Positions 6,039-13,547 of a DNA stretch of 15,131 nt are shown here, in pieces (position 1 is the first letter of the stretch; each line of letters opens with the position of its first letter). The translations under genes and the position numbers were made by a program. Origin of the DNA: Gammaproteobacteria bacterium (GTDB lineage Bacteria; Pseudomonadota; Gammaproteobacteria; DSM-16500); contig JABDEN010000041.1 in assembly GCA_013287025.1 (NCBI GenBank), positions 1 to 15,131 of the forward strand. Reading direction: 5' to 3'. Under the pieces are notes generated by a model. It saw only the letters and a program-made list of their open reading frames with translations, did no database searches and was not told the DNA's origin.

Positions 6039-6066
6039 ATTTTAGCTAATTTGTACAATAAATCAA
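6039..6066 (-). promoter_or_regulatory. Probable phd/relE promoter with TGTACA operator
   Basis: TTGATT (6061-6066) and TAAAAT (6039-6044) on the minus strand have a 16-bp spacer. The perfect palindrome TTGTACAA (6051-6058) is inside that spacer, and a related TTGTATA lies at 6033-6039. TGTACA is the core of the operator described for E. coli YefM-YoeB, so repression by occlusion of the promoter is plausible. The palindrome is seen; its role is inferred. Confidence 0.5.
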
Positions 6067-6111
6067 GTTTGTATGAAGTTGAAAGCCAATTATTTTTGTA
6101 AAATATTTTAT

Positions 6112-6142
6112 AACCTTATGATAATTAAAGAAAAAATGATTA
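6112..6142. repeat. Imperfect direct repeat flanking the 338-residue gene, left copy
   Basis: The core ATAACYYTATGATAATTAA recurs at about 7302-7320, then AGAAA and, further on, AAAAAATGAT, with one gap and a few changes. The two copies flank the 338-residue minus-strand gene. In such AT-rich sequence chance similarity is possible, so the repeat is tentative. The rest of 5992-6189 is AT-rich and shows no gene. Confidence 0.35.
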
Positions 6143-6189
6143 GACGAAAATATTATTTGATTAAAACTATCAACTTAAATGAGCATTAT

Positions 6190-7206
6190 TTATTTTTTTA
6201 AACTAAAAGATTTTTGCTCGAGCAATTCAACATTGATACCTAGCTCTAATAATTCCTTATCTGAAACAATTAACTTATGTTTATTAAATTTGTCAATAAA
6301 TTGAAGATAAAGATTATGCGGCATTATCCAGGCTTCCAATTCTTTATTCGAACTCTCTCGATAAAATACATGTCCAGAAAAATCCCAAACCGCCGGATGT
6401 TGAAATGCATCGTGACAGAAATCTCCTATGGTGCGTGATTTTACTATTCGATACAATTCTTGCAACAAATCACTGATTGAAATAACATTTTTTTCTTCCA
6501 TGTGAATAGACGCTAGATTTTCTAAAATTAGTTTCTCAAATTCAATTAGTTCTTCCGAATTTATATCTGATAACTTTCTTTTATCTGGCGTTTTTTTAGA
6601 TTCTATAGAGTTTATTTTTTGTTGAATTTCATTGGGTAACCCTTTCGGAAATAATTTTTTTATTAGTCCAACTTTGATTGAATAAGAAACGAAATTTCCA
6701 CATGAAACCCCTTTGTTTTTGCTAAGTGCGACCTCTTCCTGGTTTCTCTTATATGCTCGAAAAGCCCGAAATAATTCAAATCGCTGTTTTTCCTCAATTT
6801 TTCCTTCATCTTTTTTACGCAGATTAACATTTACAAAAGGAATGGGAAGAATGTTAATCCCGTGCTTGTCCTTCCTTTTTTTTGCTTCTGAATATATAAG
6901 AGGATCTCTTAACGGATCCCATTTTACAACAGAATTAGCAATGTTTTCTCTAATTTGACCATCTTTCATGTGAAAAACTAAGGCGGTTCCCAAAGATAAT
7001 CTTGGATTTAGTATATGTTGTATATCATGGCTACGCACACCCATTTGATGTTCGCTATCAACGGAGTGATAAACTTTCAAATTATTATAAATAAGCCCAT
7101 GTATTGCTGTTGAAGCAATTTCATCTTGTAATTTATCTAGTTTTTTTTCCTTTAGTTTTCTTTCAAATTGAATAATGATATCGCCATCAGAAAGTCGAGT
7201 AATCAT
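6190..7206 (-). CDS. Hypothetical protein with SCGNFV motif, possible cysteine hydrolase
   Basis: I do not recognise this 338-residue protein. It has no signal peptide or membrane segment and is rich in lysine and glutamate. The most suggestive stretch is GVSCGNFVSYSIKVGLIKKLF (from about residue 166, C169), which resembles the Cys-x-x-Phe-Val motif of NlpC/P60 and LRAT/YiiX-like hydrolases. An upstream segment ALVFHMKDGQI (H79) could supply the histidine if the fold is circularly permuted. A His/Cys-rich segment GDFCHDAFQHPAVWDFSGHVFY (from about 261) follows a lysine-rich linker. The ATG at 7206 has GAGGAA about ten bases upstream. It is transcribed divergently from the small kinase gene, with 201 bp between them. 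Base composition is AT-rich like its neighbours. The hydrolase idea rests on one motif only; a secreted effector is an alternative that could also hold. Confidence 0.6.
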   Translation of the reverse strand: MITRLSDGDIIIQFERKLKEKKLDKLQDEIASTAIHGLIYNNLKVYHSVDSEHQMGVRSHDIQHILNPRLSLGTALVFHMKDGQIRENIANSVVKWDPLRDPLIYSEAKKRKDKHGINILPIPFVNVNLRKKDEGKIEEKQRFELFRAFRAYKRNQEEVALSKNKGVSCGNFVSYSIKVGLIKKLFPKGLPNEIQQKINSIESKKTPDKRKLSDINSEELIEFEKLILENLASIHMEEKNVISISDLLQELYRIVKSRTIGDFCHDAFQHPAVWDFSGHVFYRESSNKELEAWIMPHNLYLQFIDKFNKHKLIVSDKELLELGINVELLEQKSFSLKK

Positions 7207-7407
7207 GGTTATTATTTCCTCGTTAATATATTTATTATAATCCTTTAAAAAAAATATTTAATGATTTCAATGTTTTCACTGGTATTTCCAAGATCAAGAT
7301 AATAACTCTATGATAATTAATAGAAATTAATAATAGCCCAAAAAATGATCAAATATAGGGTAAATTATGTTAAAATAGCAAAACTTTAGCTGTTAATAAG
7401 GTGAGTT

Positions 7408-8229
7408 ATGTTTAGGTACTTTAGTATTACTAAAGGAGATTCAGAAGAAAATAAAAAGGTGCAAGATTTGCTAAAATTCGATGAATTAAAATTACCAAGA
7501 AGCCAATCTTTTTATACATTTAACAATAGTTTTTCATTGGTGAATGAAACCCTAGGATCAGGTGCAGAATCGCGCGATGTGCGTTCTTTTAAAAATTCAA
7601 TCACAGGAGAAGAAACTGCTGTAAAACGCGTGATATTTGAGGATTTAGATGGAGAAGAAGGTGAAAAACAAGCCTTAAAAGATGGTCAAGCGGAAGCTGT
7701 TTGCAATAAACTCGTTCATAAAACCGGAGAATTTTATAATACTAACCATGGATTTTATATCTTAATGAAAAAATTGCCCACAACAACATTAAGCCAATTA
7801 TATTTTGAAGGGGATCATAAAATAAATTCTTATGGTGAATTCTTAGAGCTTTTTAAGTCGATCACCAGCGAAGTTAAGGGTTTGCATGATAAGAAAGTTT
7901 CTCATGGGGATTTACATGAGAAGAATATATTAGTAGATGCAAAAAATTCGAAAAGTGCTTTGTGCGATTTTAATAAAATAAAATTTAAAAATAATCGTGG
8001 TATGGCAGATGATGTTTATGAAATCGGTGCCTTAATCACTAAATTCGACACTTTAAATAAACTGACTGCGCTTTCAACGGATGAAAAAGAGAAACTTACT
8101 AAACTTGCGCAAGCGATGTGTATTTCAGAAAATTATGAATCAAGAATTTCTATTGCAGAGGCTCATCAATTTTTTGTGGAAGAACTTGAAAAAATAAATG
8201 AGCAAAATTATAAACCTTCTTTTTCATAA
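7408..8229 (+). CDS. Small Ser/Thr protein kinase-like protein
   Basis: This is a 273-residue soluble protein with most of the kinase core. The nucleotide loop is LGSGAESRDV (about 49-58, G50 and G52), the ATP lysine is K73 in AVKRV, and a helix-C glutamate may be E96. The catalytic loop is HGDLHEKNILV (166-176, D168 and N173), the metal-binding motif is DFN (187-189) instead of DFG, and DDVYEIGALI (201-210) matches subdomain IX. The HGD form of HRD and the absence of an APE motif place it with small atypical kinases of phage or Legionella type. The C-terminal tail EELEKINEQNYKPSFS is glutamate-rich followed by a short polar end, as in Dot/Icm secretion signals. AAGGTGA precedes the ATG. The substrate is unknown. 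Catalytic residues are all present, so activity is plausible. Confidence 0.75.
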   Translation: MFRYFSITKGDSEENKKVQDLLKFDELKLPRSQSFYTFNNSFSLVNETLGSGAESRDVRSFKNSITGEETAVKRVIFEDLDGEEGEKQALKDGQAEAVCNKLVHKTGEFYNTNHGFYILMKKLPTTTLSQLYFEGDHKINSYGEFLELFKSITSEVKGLHDKKVSHGDLHEKNILVDAKNSKSALCDFNKIKFKNNRGMADDVYEIGALITKFDTLNKLTALSTDEKEKLTKLAQAMCISENYESRISIAEAHQFFVEELEKINEQNYKPSFS

Positions 8230-8287
8230 TAATGCTAGTATTGCTTTGAATAGATAAATTATTGTTTCATCAAATCAAGGAAATAAT

Positions 8288-9724
8288 ATGGAAATAAAAA
8301 CAGGACGTCACCCCAAAGCGCTACCTTATTTATTCTTAACAGAAATGTGGGAGCGCTTTGGATTTTATGTGGTACAAGGAATGTTGGTTTTGTATTTCAC
8401 GCAAAGCTATGGATTCTCTGACGATGTTAGTTACACCATCGTCGGTGTTTTCAGTGCTCTCGCTTATATTTCTCCCATGGTTGGTGGTTTTATTGCAGAT
8501 CGAATGTTGGGTTTTAAACAAGCGATTGTATGGGGTGGAATTTTTTTATGTGCGGGGTATGCTTTTTTAAGCGTTTCAAATCCAAGCAATTTTTATTATG
8601 CATTAGCAACCATCGTTATCGGAAATGGCTTATTTAAGCCAAATATTTCAAGTCTCTTAGGTGCGTTATATCCAGAAGACGATGCCGCAAGAGATGCGGG
8701 ATTTACGATTTTTTATATTGGCATTAATTTAGGGTCTTTATTAGCAGGTTTTACTTCTGGTTTTATTAAAGATCATTTTGGTTGGCATGCAGGATTTGGT
8801 TTGGCAAGTGTGGGATTAATTGTTGGTTTAATTATTTTTGCATCGGGGTTTAAAAGCGGTGCTATCCAATATCAAAGTTCCTCTTATGTCGCTAAAAATA
8901 TATTTTTAAAAAAACCGCTTATATTACTCTATTGCTTGATCGCGATACCGCTTCTCGGTTTATTATTACAAAATCAATTTTTGGGACAATGGCTTTTACC
9001 CATATTCGGCATATTTTTATTATTTTTTATTTTTATCCTCGCCGCAAAAGAACCGGAAGCCGTACGTAATCGTCTCATGATTTTAAATATTTTAATTATT
9101 TCCGCGGTTATTTTTTGGATGCTGTGGTTACAATTATTTTTCTCTGCCAATTTGTTTATCGATCGTCTTGTTAATAAAACCGTTTTCAATTTTGCCATTC
9201 CGACGACTGTTTTTTACGCGCTTGAAAGTGTTTTTGTGATTTTGCTTGGACCTATTTTTGCGTGGTATTGGATGTTTTCCAATCGTCATCAAATCAATTT
9301 TTCTCCGATGTTGAAATTTGTGATTGCCATTTTTTTCGTAGGCCTTGCATTTATTACGCTGGGAGCCAGTACTTTTACGAATGAACTAGTGAATCCATTG
9401 TGGATTTTAATATCATATTTTTTCATTACCATTGGAGAATTATTTTTATCTCCTATTGGTCTTGCCGCAGTCACTTTACTTTCCCCTAAAAATTTAACGG
9501 GGATGATGATGGGAATTTGGTTCGTGGCGTTGGGCTTTGGGGGACAATTTGCGGGGGTTTTGGCTAAATTATCCAGTATTCCAGATACCATCAAGGATAT
9601 TCCTGGTCAGTTGATCATTTATCGCAAAGCATTTTTTATTTTTGCGATCATTGCATTTTGTGTTGCGGTAATTTTACTTATTGTTCAACTATTAGTCAGG
9701 AAGAAGTTGGAGGATAAGGTATAA
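8288..9724 (+). CDS. POT/PTR2-family proton-dependent oligopeptide transporter
   Basis: This inner-membrane symporter imports di- and tripeptides with protons. The 478-residue hydrophobic protein has the 12-14 helices of the family. Diagnostic motifs are the proton-coupling ExxER on helix 1 (E19, E22, R23 in LTEMWERFGFY), GGFIADRMLGFKQAI between helices 2 and 3, FTIFYIGINLGSLLAG on helix 5 and the late ITIGELFLSPIGL segment. AAGGAA lies seven bases before the ATG. The gene lies 58 bp after the small kinase gene and 45 bp before the KAP NTPase gene on the same strand, so co-transcription is possible. In amino-acid-dependent intracellular bacteria such transporters feed carbon and nitrogen. Peptide specificity cannot be read from the sequence; the E. 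coli counterparts are the Dtp proteins. Confidence 0.93.
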   Translation: MEIKTGRHPKALPYLFLTEMWERFGFYVVQGMLVLYFTQSYGFSDDVSYTIVGVFSALAYISPMVGGFIADRMLGFKQAIVWGGIFLCAGYAFLSVSNPSNFYYALATIVIGNGLFKPNISSLLGALYPEDDAARDAGFTIFYIGINLGSLLAGFTSGFIKDHFGWHAGFGLASVGLIVGLIIFASGFKSGAIQYQSSSYVAKNIFLKKPLILLYCLIAIPLLGLLLQNQFLGQWLLPIFGIFLLFFIFILAAKEPEAVRNRLMILNILIISAVIFWMLWLQLFFSANLFIDRLVNKTVFNFAIPTTVFYALESVFVILLGPIFAWYWMFSNRHQINFSPMLKFVIAIFFVGLAFITLGASTFTNELVNPLWILISYFFITIGELFLSPIGLAAVTLLSPKNLTGMMMGIWFVALGFGGQFAGVLAKLSSIPDTIKDIPGQLIIYRKAFFIFAIIAFCVAVILLIVQLLVRKKLEDKV

Positions 9725-9769
9725 TTATTATGAGAGTTAAAATTCTCGATCCTATTCGGAGCGAATACC

Positions 9770-11950
9770 ATGTTCGATGCCGATCGCCCAATTCAAAAAA
9801 GCGACCAAGATCGATTGGGGCGGGCGACTTTTGGCAAATATTTGGCGCGTGCCATTCTGGACCAAGTTAGCACGGAAAGTTTTACGATCGGTTTATATGG
9901 TGGAAGTGGGAGCGGCAAAACTTCCATCATTAATCTCATTTTGGAAGAATTGCATTTTGCATCGAACAACATGTTCGATCATGAAAAACCTATCATCCTG
10001 AATTACAGCCCTTGGAGTTATTCAGGACAAAATGCGCTGATTTATAGTTTCTTTCGAAGATTATCCTCTGAGATGCGTAATGCTGAATTTTTTCTTACAC
10101 CCGAGAAAGATAGAATTATATATTTGCTGGAATTGTATATTTCTTTTTTCACACATAAATCCGTTCCAAAATCGTTACGCCCCAAAGTACGTTGGTACAA
10201 TAAATTATTTAAGAAAAAAGAATCTTCTATTGGTTGGGAATCAGGACGTGATTTAACAAAAGTGAAAGCTGAACTCAATGAACTTCTCGAAGCGCAAAGT
10301 CATAAATTAATTATTTTCATCGATAATATTTCACAGTTACCGGCATCCGAAATTTTTCAGATTTTTCAAATTGTGAAATCCATCGGTAATTTTACGAATA
10401 CGATGTATGTACTCGCACTGGATAAGGATCAAGTGTTAAGTATTCTCCCGAAAGTATTAGATGGAATAAATGCGTTTGAATATCTAGAAAAAATGGTGCA
10501 ATTACCTTTTGATATTCCACCTATTTCTAAACAAGATATTGAAGCCATATTATTGGACCGCTTAGAAAAAGTTATTTTATTTGCGCCTGATGATAGTTGG
10601 GATGCGGAATATTGGGCGGATATTTATTATTCCACGTTAAAATACTTTTTTGAAAATTGCCGCGATATCACACGTTATATCAATACACTAAGTTTTAGTT
10701 TTATGCATGTCCGCGAAGTCGTCAATCCCGTGGATTTTTTTGCGATTACTGCGATCGAAGTATTTGAGCCTAATGTTTATAACGGCATTCGTGATAATAA
10801 AGATTTATTTGTGGAATTGTTTGATACGGTTTATCAATTTGATAAAGAAAAATTACATGAAGATAAATTGCGGATCGATGAAATTTTACAACGTGCTGAA
10901 AGAATGCCGCCTGAAATGTTGGAGTTGTTGTGCATTCGATTATTTCCACGTTTACGTAGCATCTACGAAAATTATCGCACACTGCCTCACTCAGAAATTA
11001 TCGCGCGTAAATATAAACGTATTTGTACTTATGATTTATTTGAAGTGTATTTCCGTTTAAGTGTATCGCCTGGATTTATTAATGATGCAGAACTCGATAC
11101 ATTGCTTGAAATGACAAAGGATCCGACTGGTTTTCAACTTGCATTATTACGTTTAAATCAAGATGAACGAATTTTAAAATTACTCGATGTATTAGATAGT
11201 ATTGCAGTACATCGTATTCCACATCAAAACATTGCAAATGTCATCGATGCTTTTATTGATACTGCAGATTTATTTCCGCAAGGCACGTTTGATCCTTTAC
11301 ATTTAGAAACTCCGCAGCGCGTGCATCGCATCATTCAACAATTATTAGGTGCATTTGATACTTCAGAAAAAAGATTCCATATTTTACATTCCGCCATTAA
11401 GCATTCTGTTAATAGCTTATATATCATCGTGTATGAAATTGCCATTCAAAGCGCACAACATGATGAAAATGAAGAAACATTTTTGGCGCCTGAAGAACGT
11501 GATTATTCGGGCGGACAATTAGTCGAATTAAAATCGGTGACGATTGAAAAAATAAAATCGTGGGCCAAAATCGGCAGATTGATTGAACATCCTCGTTTAA
11601 TTCCCATTTTATATGCATGGTTTTGGTGGGGTAAAAAAGAGGATTGCCAACATTATGTCAGTGAGGTGGTGAAATCAGATCGAGGATTATTAGCTTTTCT
11701 ACAAGCGGCATTTAAAAATTCTATTTTGGATGCGATGAAAAATGAATCGATGAATCCAAATTGGAGAAAAGAATTAAAAAATGTGGAATATTTTATTTCG
11801 ACAGATGAATTAATTCCACATGCGACAATGTTATTTGAGGACGAATACTTCGTAAAATTAAAAGAACCCGAGCAATTGGCATTATTGATTTTTCTCAATT
11901 TAGTTAAGCCCGGGACGGTCAAAAAATTTGGTGATGTTTCGGCTTCATGA
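9770..11950 (+). CDS. KAP-family P-loop NTPase
   Basis: This 726-residue protein begins with a KAP-type NTPase domain: Walker A GGSGSGKT at residues 44-51 in the context FTIGLYGGSGSGKTSII, then NYSPWSYSGQNALIYSFFRRL (about 80-100), matching the FnxW.y block of KAP proteins. A Walker B-like strand LIIFIDNISQL follows (about 180-190, D185), then MYVLALDKDQVLSIL (about 211-225) and the FEYLEKMVQLPFDIP segment. The acidic DDLDR usual in KAP Walker B is replaced by DNISQ. No convincing membrane helices are inserted, unlike many KAP members. The C-terminal 400 residues look all-helical with no recognised domain. GGAG precedes the ATG at about nine bases. It is 12 bp from coq7 and likely co-transcribed with it. 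KAP proteins include membrane-associated and anti-phage members; the role here is unknown. Confidence 0.8.
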   Translation: MFDADRPIQKSDQDRLGRATFGKYLARAILDQVSTESFTIGLYGGSGSGKTSIINLILEELHFASNNMFDHEKPIILNYSPWSYSGQNALIYSFFRRLSSEMRNAEFFLTPEKDRIIYLLELYISFFTHKSVPKSLRPKVRWYNKLFKKKESSIGWESGRDLTKVKAELNELLEAQSHKLIIFIDNISQLPASEIFQIFQIVKSIGNFTNTMYVLALDKDQVLSILPKVLDGINAFEYLEKMVQLPFDIPPISKQDIEAILLDRLEKVILFAPDDSWDAEYWADIYYSTLKYFFENCRDITRYINTLSFSFMHVREVVNPVDFFAITAIEVFEPNVYNGIRDNKDLFVELFDTVYQFDKEKLHEDKLRIDEILQRAERMPPEMLELLCIRLFPRLRSIYENYRTLPHSEIIARKYKRICTYDLFEVYFRLSVSPGFINDAELDTLLEMTKDPTGFQLALLRLNQDERILKLLDVLDSIAVHRIPHQNIANVIDAFIDTADLFPQGTFDPLHLETPQRVHRIIQQLLGAFDTSEKRFHILHSAIKHSVNSLYIIVYEIAIQSAQHDENEETFLAPEERDYSGGQLVELKSVTIEKIKSWAKIGRLIEHPRLIPILYAWFWWGKKEDCQHYVSEVVKSDRGLLAFLQAAFKNSILDAMKNESMNPNWRKELKNVEYFISTDELIPHATMLFEDEYFVKLKEPEQLALLIFLNLVKPGTVKKFGDVSAS

Positions 11951-11962
11951 TAAAATCCTCCC

Positions 11963-12613
11963 ATGAAAAAAAATCATCGACACTTTTCATTCTCCGATCA
12001 AATTTGCATTACCATTGATAATGCTTTACGTGCTGTTTCCAATCAACCCAAAGTCACTGATCGCGTTTATCCCGGTCTTTCTGAAGCCGAAAATCCCTTA
12101 ACAGATACTGAGCGTAAACACGCCGCCGCTTTGATGCGAGTGAATCATGCTGGAGAGGTTGCAGCGCAAGCGCTTTATCATGGCCAAGCCTGGACCTCTA
12201 GAAGCGCGGATCTCAAGGCGAAAATGCACACTGCCGCCGTCGAAGAAGGTGATCATCTCCATTGGTGTTATACGCGTTTAATGGAGCTGAATAGCCATAC
12301 CAGCTATTTAAGTTCATTTTGGTATGGTGGATCGTTTGCTATCGGTTTTACTGCGGGTTTGTTGGGAGATCGATGGAGTTTAGGTTTTTTAGCCGAAACA
12401 GAACAGCAAGTCGTCAAGCATCTCGATCATCATCTTGAAGCATTGCCCAAAGCAGATAAAAAAAGCCAACAAATTTTGCAGCAAATGCAAATCGACGAGG
12501 CACATCATCGGGATGACGCCATCGCGAGCGGGGCCGCGGAATTACCGCAGCCTGTTAAAATGCTCATGCGGTTTTTATCCAAAGTGATGGTGAAGACGGC
12601 GTATTGGATATAA
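11963..12613 (+). CDS. coq7: Coq7-type demethoxyubiquinone hydroxylase
   Basis: This di-iron monooxygenase performs the last hydroxylation of the ubiquinone ring (C6 of 2-octaprenyl-3-methyl-6-methoxy-benzoquinol in bacterial numbering) at the inner membrane. The 216-residue protein has the family's ligand set: E65 in NHAGEVAAQALYHGQ, E95 and H98 in EEGDHLHW, E147 in ETEQQV, and E179 and H182 in DEAHHRDDA. The YGGSFAIGFTAGLLGD segment is the hydrophobic quinone-facing region. Length and motifs show an intact enzyme. The start is 12 bases after the KAP gene stop, and no ribosome site is visible (the upstream bases are CCTCCC), so translational coupling or leaderless-like initiation is possible. 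A palindromic hairpin follows the stop. Coq7 replaces UbiF in many gammaproteobacteria, including Legionella and Coxiella. Confidence 0.95.
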   Translation: MKKNHRHFSFSDQICITIDNALRAVSNQPKVTDRVYPGLSEAENPLTDTERKHAAALMRVNHAGEVAAQALYHGQAWTSRSADLKAKMHTAAVEEGDHLHWCYTRLMELNSHTSYLSSFWYGGSFAIGFTAGLLGDRWSLGFLAETEQQVVKHLDHHLEALPKADKKSQQILQQMQIDEAHHRDDAIASGAAELPQPVKMLMRFLSKVMVKTAYWI

Positions 12614-12627
12614 TCCGTCGTCTTTCT

Positions 12628-12660
12628 TGTCATGTCAGCTAAAAGCATGCTGGCATGACA
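12628..12660. repeat. 33-bp TGTCATGCCAGC-type palindromic repeat, copy 2
   Basis: TGTCATGTCAGC and GCTGGCATGACA form inverted ends around AAAAGCAT; 31 of 33 bases match the copy at 823-855. It lies between the convergent coq7 and the minus-strand membrane-protein gene, 15 bases past coq7 and 8 bases past the other stop. On the minus strand a TTTTT run precedes it. A shared bidirectional transcription end is plausible. Confidence 0.8.
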
Positions 12661-12667
12661 GAAAAAT

Positions 12668-13234
12668 TTAAAGCTCAGGAATCGAATAATAAAAACTTAA
12701 AGGTTCATTTACACTGTTTCTGTTTGCTTCTTGTGACAAAATCTCGCGCACGTCAGATAATGTCAAATAATCAATGCTATATTGAATGGTTCTTAAAAAA
12801 TCTTTTACTTTTTCGAGCAGCGCTGGAGATAAATCCGTAACTGGCGCATTCTCTGGATATTTAAAATATTTTTTTAATGCATGATACATGCAGGAAAATT
12901 CCAATCCTAGGATCGCAAGGCTTACGGTTGGTAAACCTAAATATAAGGTAATTTGATGCACATGATAATCGGCATTATCTAATTTATTATTAGGATTAGC
13001 ATTAGCAAGTTCTGTAACATTATTTTTTTCAAATTGAAATAAGAGTCCCAAACCCGCACTCGTTCCAGCAACAGCCAGTGTACCAGTGATGAGCGTGCAT
13101 AGAATTAAATATTTTTGACGATATTTTATTTCACGATCGACTTCCATTAATAATTTTTTGGGAAAAAGCAGTGAATTTTCGTTAACTTCTTGATTTTCGT
13201 TACATTTGAAAAATTGAAGGCAAGACCTAAGCAT
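12668..13234 (-). CDS. Hypothetical two-helix membrane protein
   Basis: I recognise no family. The 188-residue product has two predicted membrane helices: YLILCTLITGTLAVAGTSAG (about 43-66) and ITLYLGLPTVSLAILGLEF (about 95-115). They are separated by a polar loop rich in Asn and Asp (NATELANANPNNKLDNAD-like, about 70-90). The N-terminus is basic and has several cysteines; there is no cleavable signal peptide. The C-terminal 70 residues are soluble and mostly helical (LSPALLEKVKDFLRTIQYSIDYL). The ATG at 13234 has AAGGA seven bases upstream. It converges with coq7 and lies 313 bp from the large kinase gene on the same strand. Paired helices with a small loop and a cytosolic tail are common in secreted proteins of intracellular bacteria that target host membranes, but nothing here proves that. 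Confidence 0.6.
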   Translation of the reverse strand: MLRSCLQFFKCNENQEVNENSLLFPKKLLMEVDREIKYRQKYLILCTLITGTLAVAGTSAGLGLLFQFEKNNVTELANANPNNKLDNADYHVHQITLYLGLPTVSLAILGLEFSCMYHALKKYFKYPENAPVTDLSPALLEKVKDFLRTIQYSIDYLTLSDVREILSQEANRNSVNEPLSFYYSIPEL

Positions 13235-13367
13235 TTTTATATCCTTATAATTATGTTTTAGACATTTATTTTAAGAAAAGCTTTTAATCATATATTCTTG
13301 TTTTTGATCTGTAAACTGAAATACGCAATTAAGTCTTGTTATGGTTGTTAAAAGATACTTAAAAATT

Positions 13368-13430
13368 CTGTCATCTCCGCGCAGGCGGAGATCCATTCAT
13401 AATGGATTCCCGCCTTCGCGGGAATGACAG
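13368..13430. repeat. TGTCATTCCCGC-type palindromic element, copy 2 (inverted)
   Basis: This is the reverse complement of the 5371-5432 element with three mismatches in 62 bases. It has TGTCAT/ATGACA ends, two GC hairpins and a perfect central CCATT-CATAATGG-type inverted repeat. It ends four bases before the next palindromic element at 13434. Both occupy the 313-bp gap 13235-13547, whose remaining AT-rich part holds only the AAGGA ribosome site of the membrane-protein gene. Confidence 0.8.
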
Positions 13431-13433
13431 CTA

Positions 13434-13514
13434 TGTCATGCCAGCATGCTTTAAGCTGGCATCCAAAAGGCCCAACTGGATGCCACCGCGCGCGGACGCT
13501 CGGCTGGCATGACA
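13434..13514. repeat. 81-bp complex palindromic element related to the 33-bp repeat
   Basis: The 12-bp ends TGTCATGCCAGC and GCTGGCATGACA are perfect inverted repeats. Inside lie a second inverted pair TGGCATCCA / TGGATGCCA and the palindrome CCGCGCGCGG (13486-13495), strikingly GC-rich for this DNA. The left third is an inverted version of the 33-bp element's core (AGCATGCTTTAAGCTGG). It looks like a longer member, or the full form, of the same repeat family. Confidence 0.75.
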
Positions 13515-13547
13515 AAACGTTTTTTCAAAGAGGGTAATTGTTATTTA

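Noticed and set aside
9289..9594. Minus-strand open frame within the peptide transporter
   Set aside because: It is antisense to transporter helices with conserved POT motifs, so it is a by-product of the coding composition.
10707..11060. Plus-strand alternative frame inside the KAP gene
   Set aside because: It overlaps the longer, domain-supported KAP frame and its composition is atypical.
11653..11964. Minus-strand open frame over the end of the KAP gene
   Set aside because: It is a shadow frame: the plus-strand KAP frame is continuous here and the antisense product shows no domain.
13276..13285. AAAAGCTTTT palindrome upstream of the membrane-protein gene
   Set aside because: A 10-bp palindrome in AT-rich DNA is expected by chance, and no second copy or promoter alignment supports an operator.
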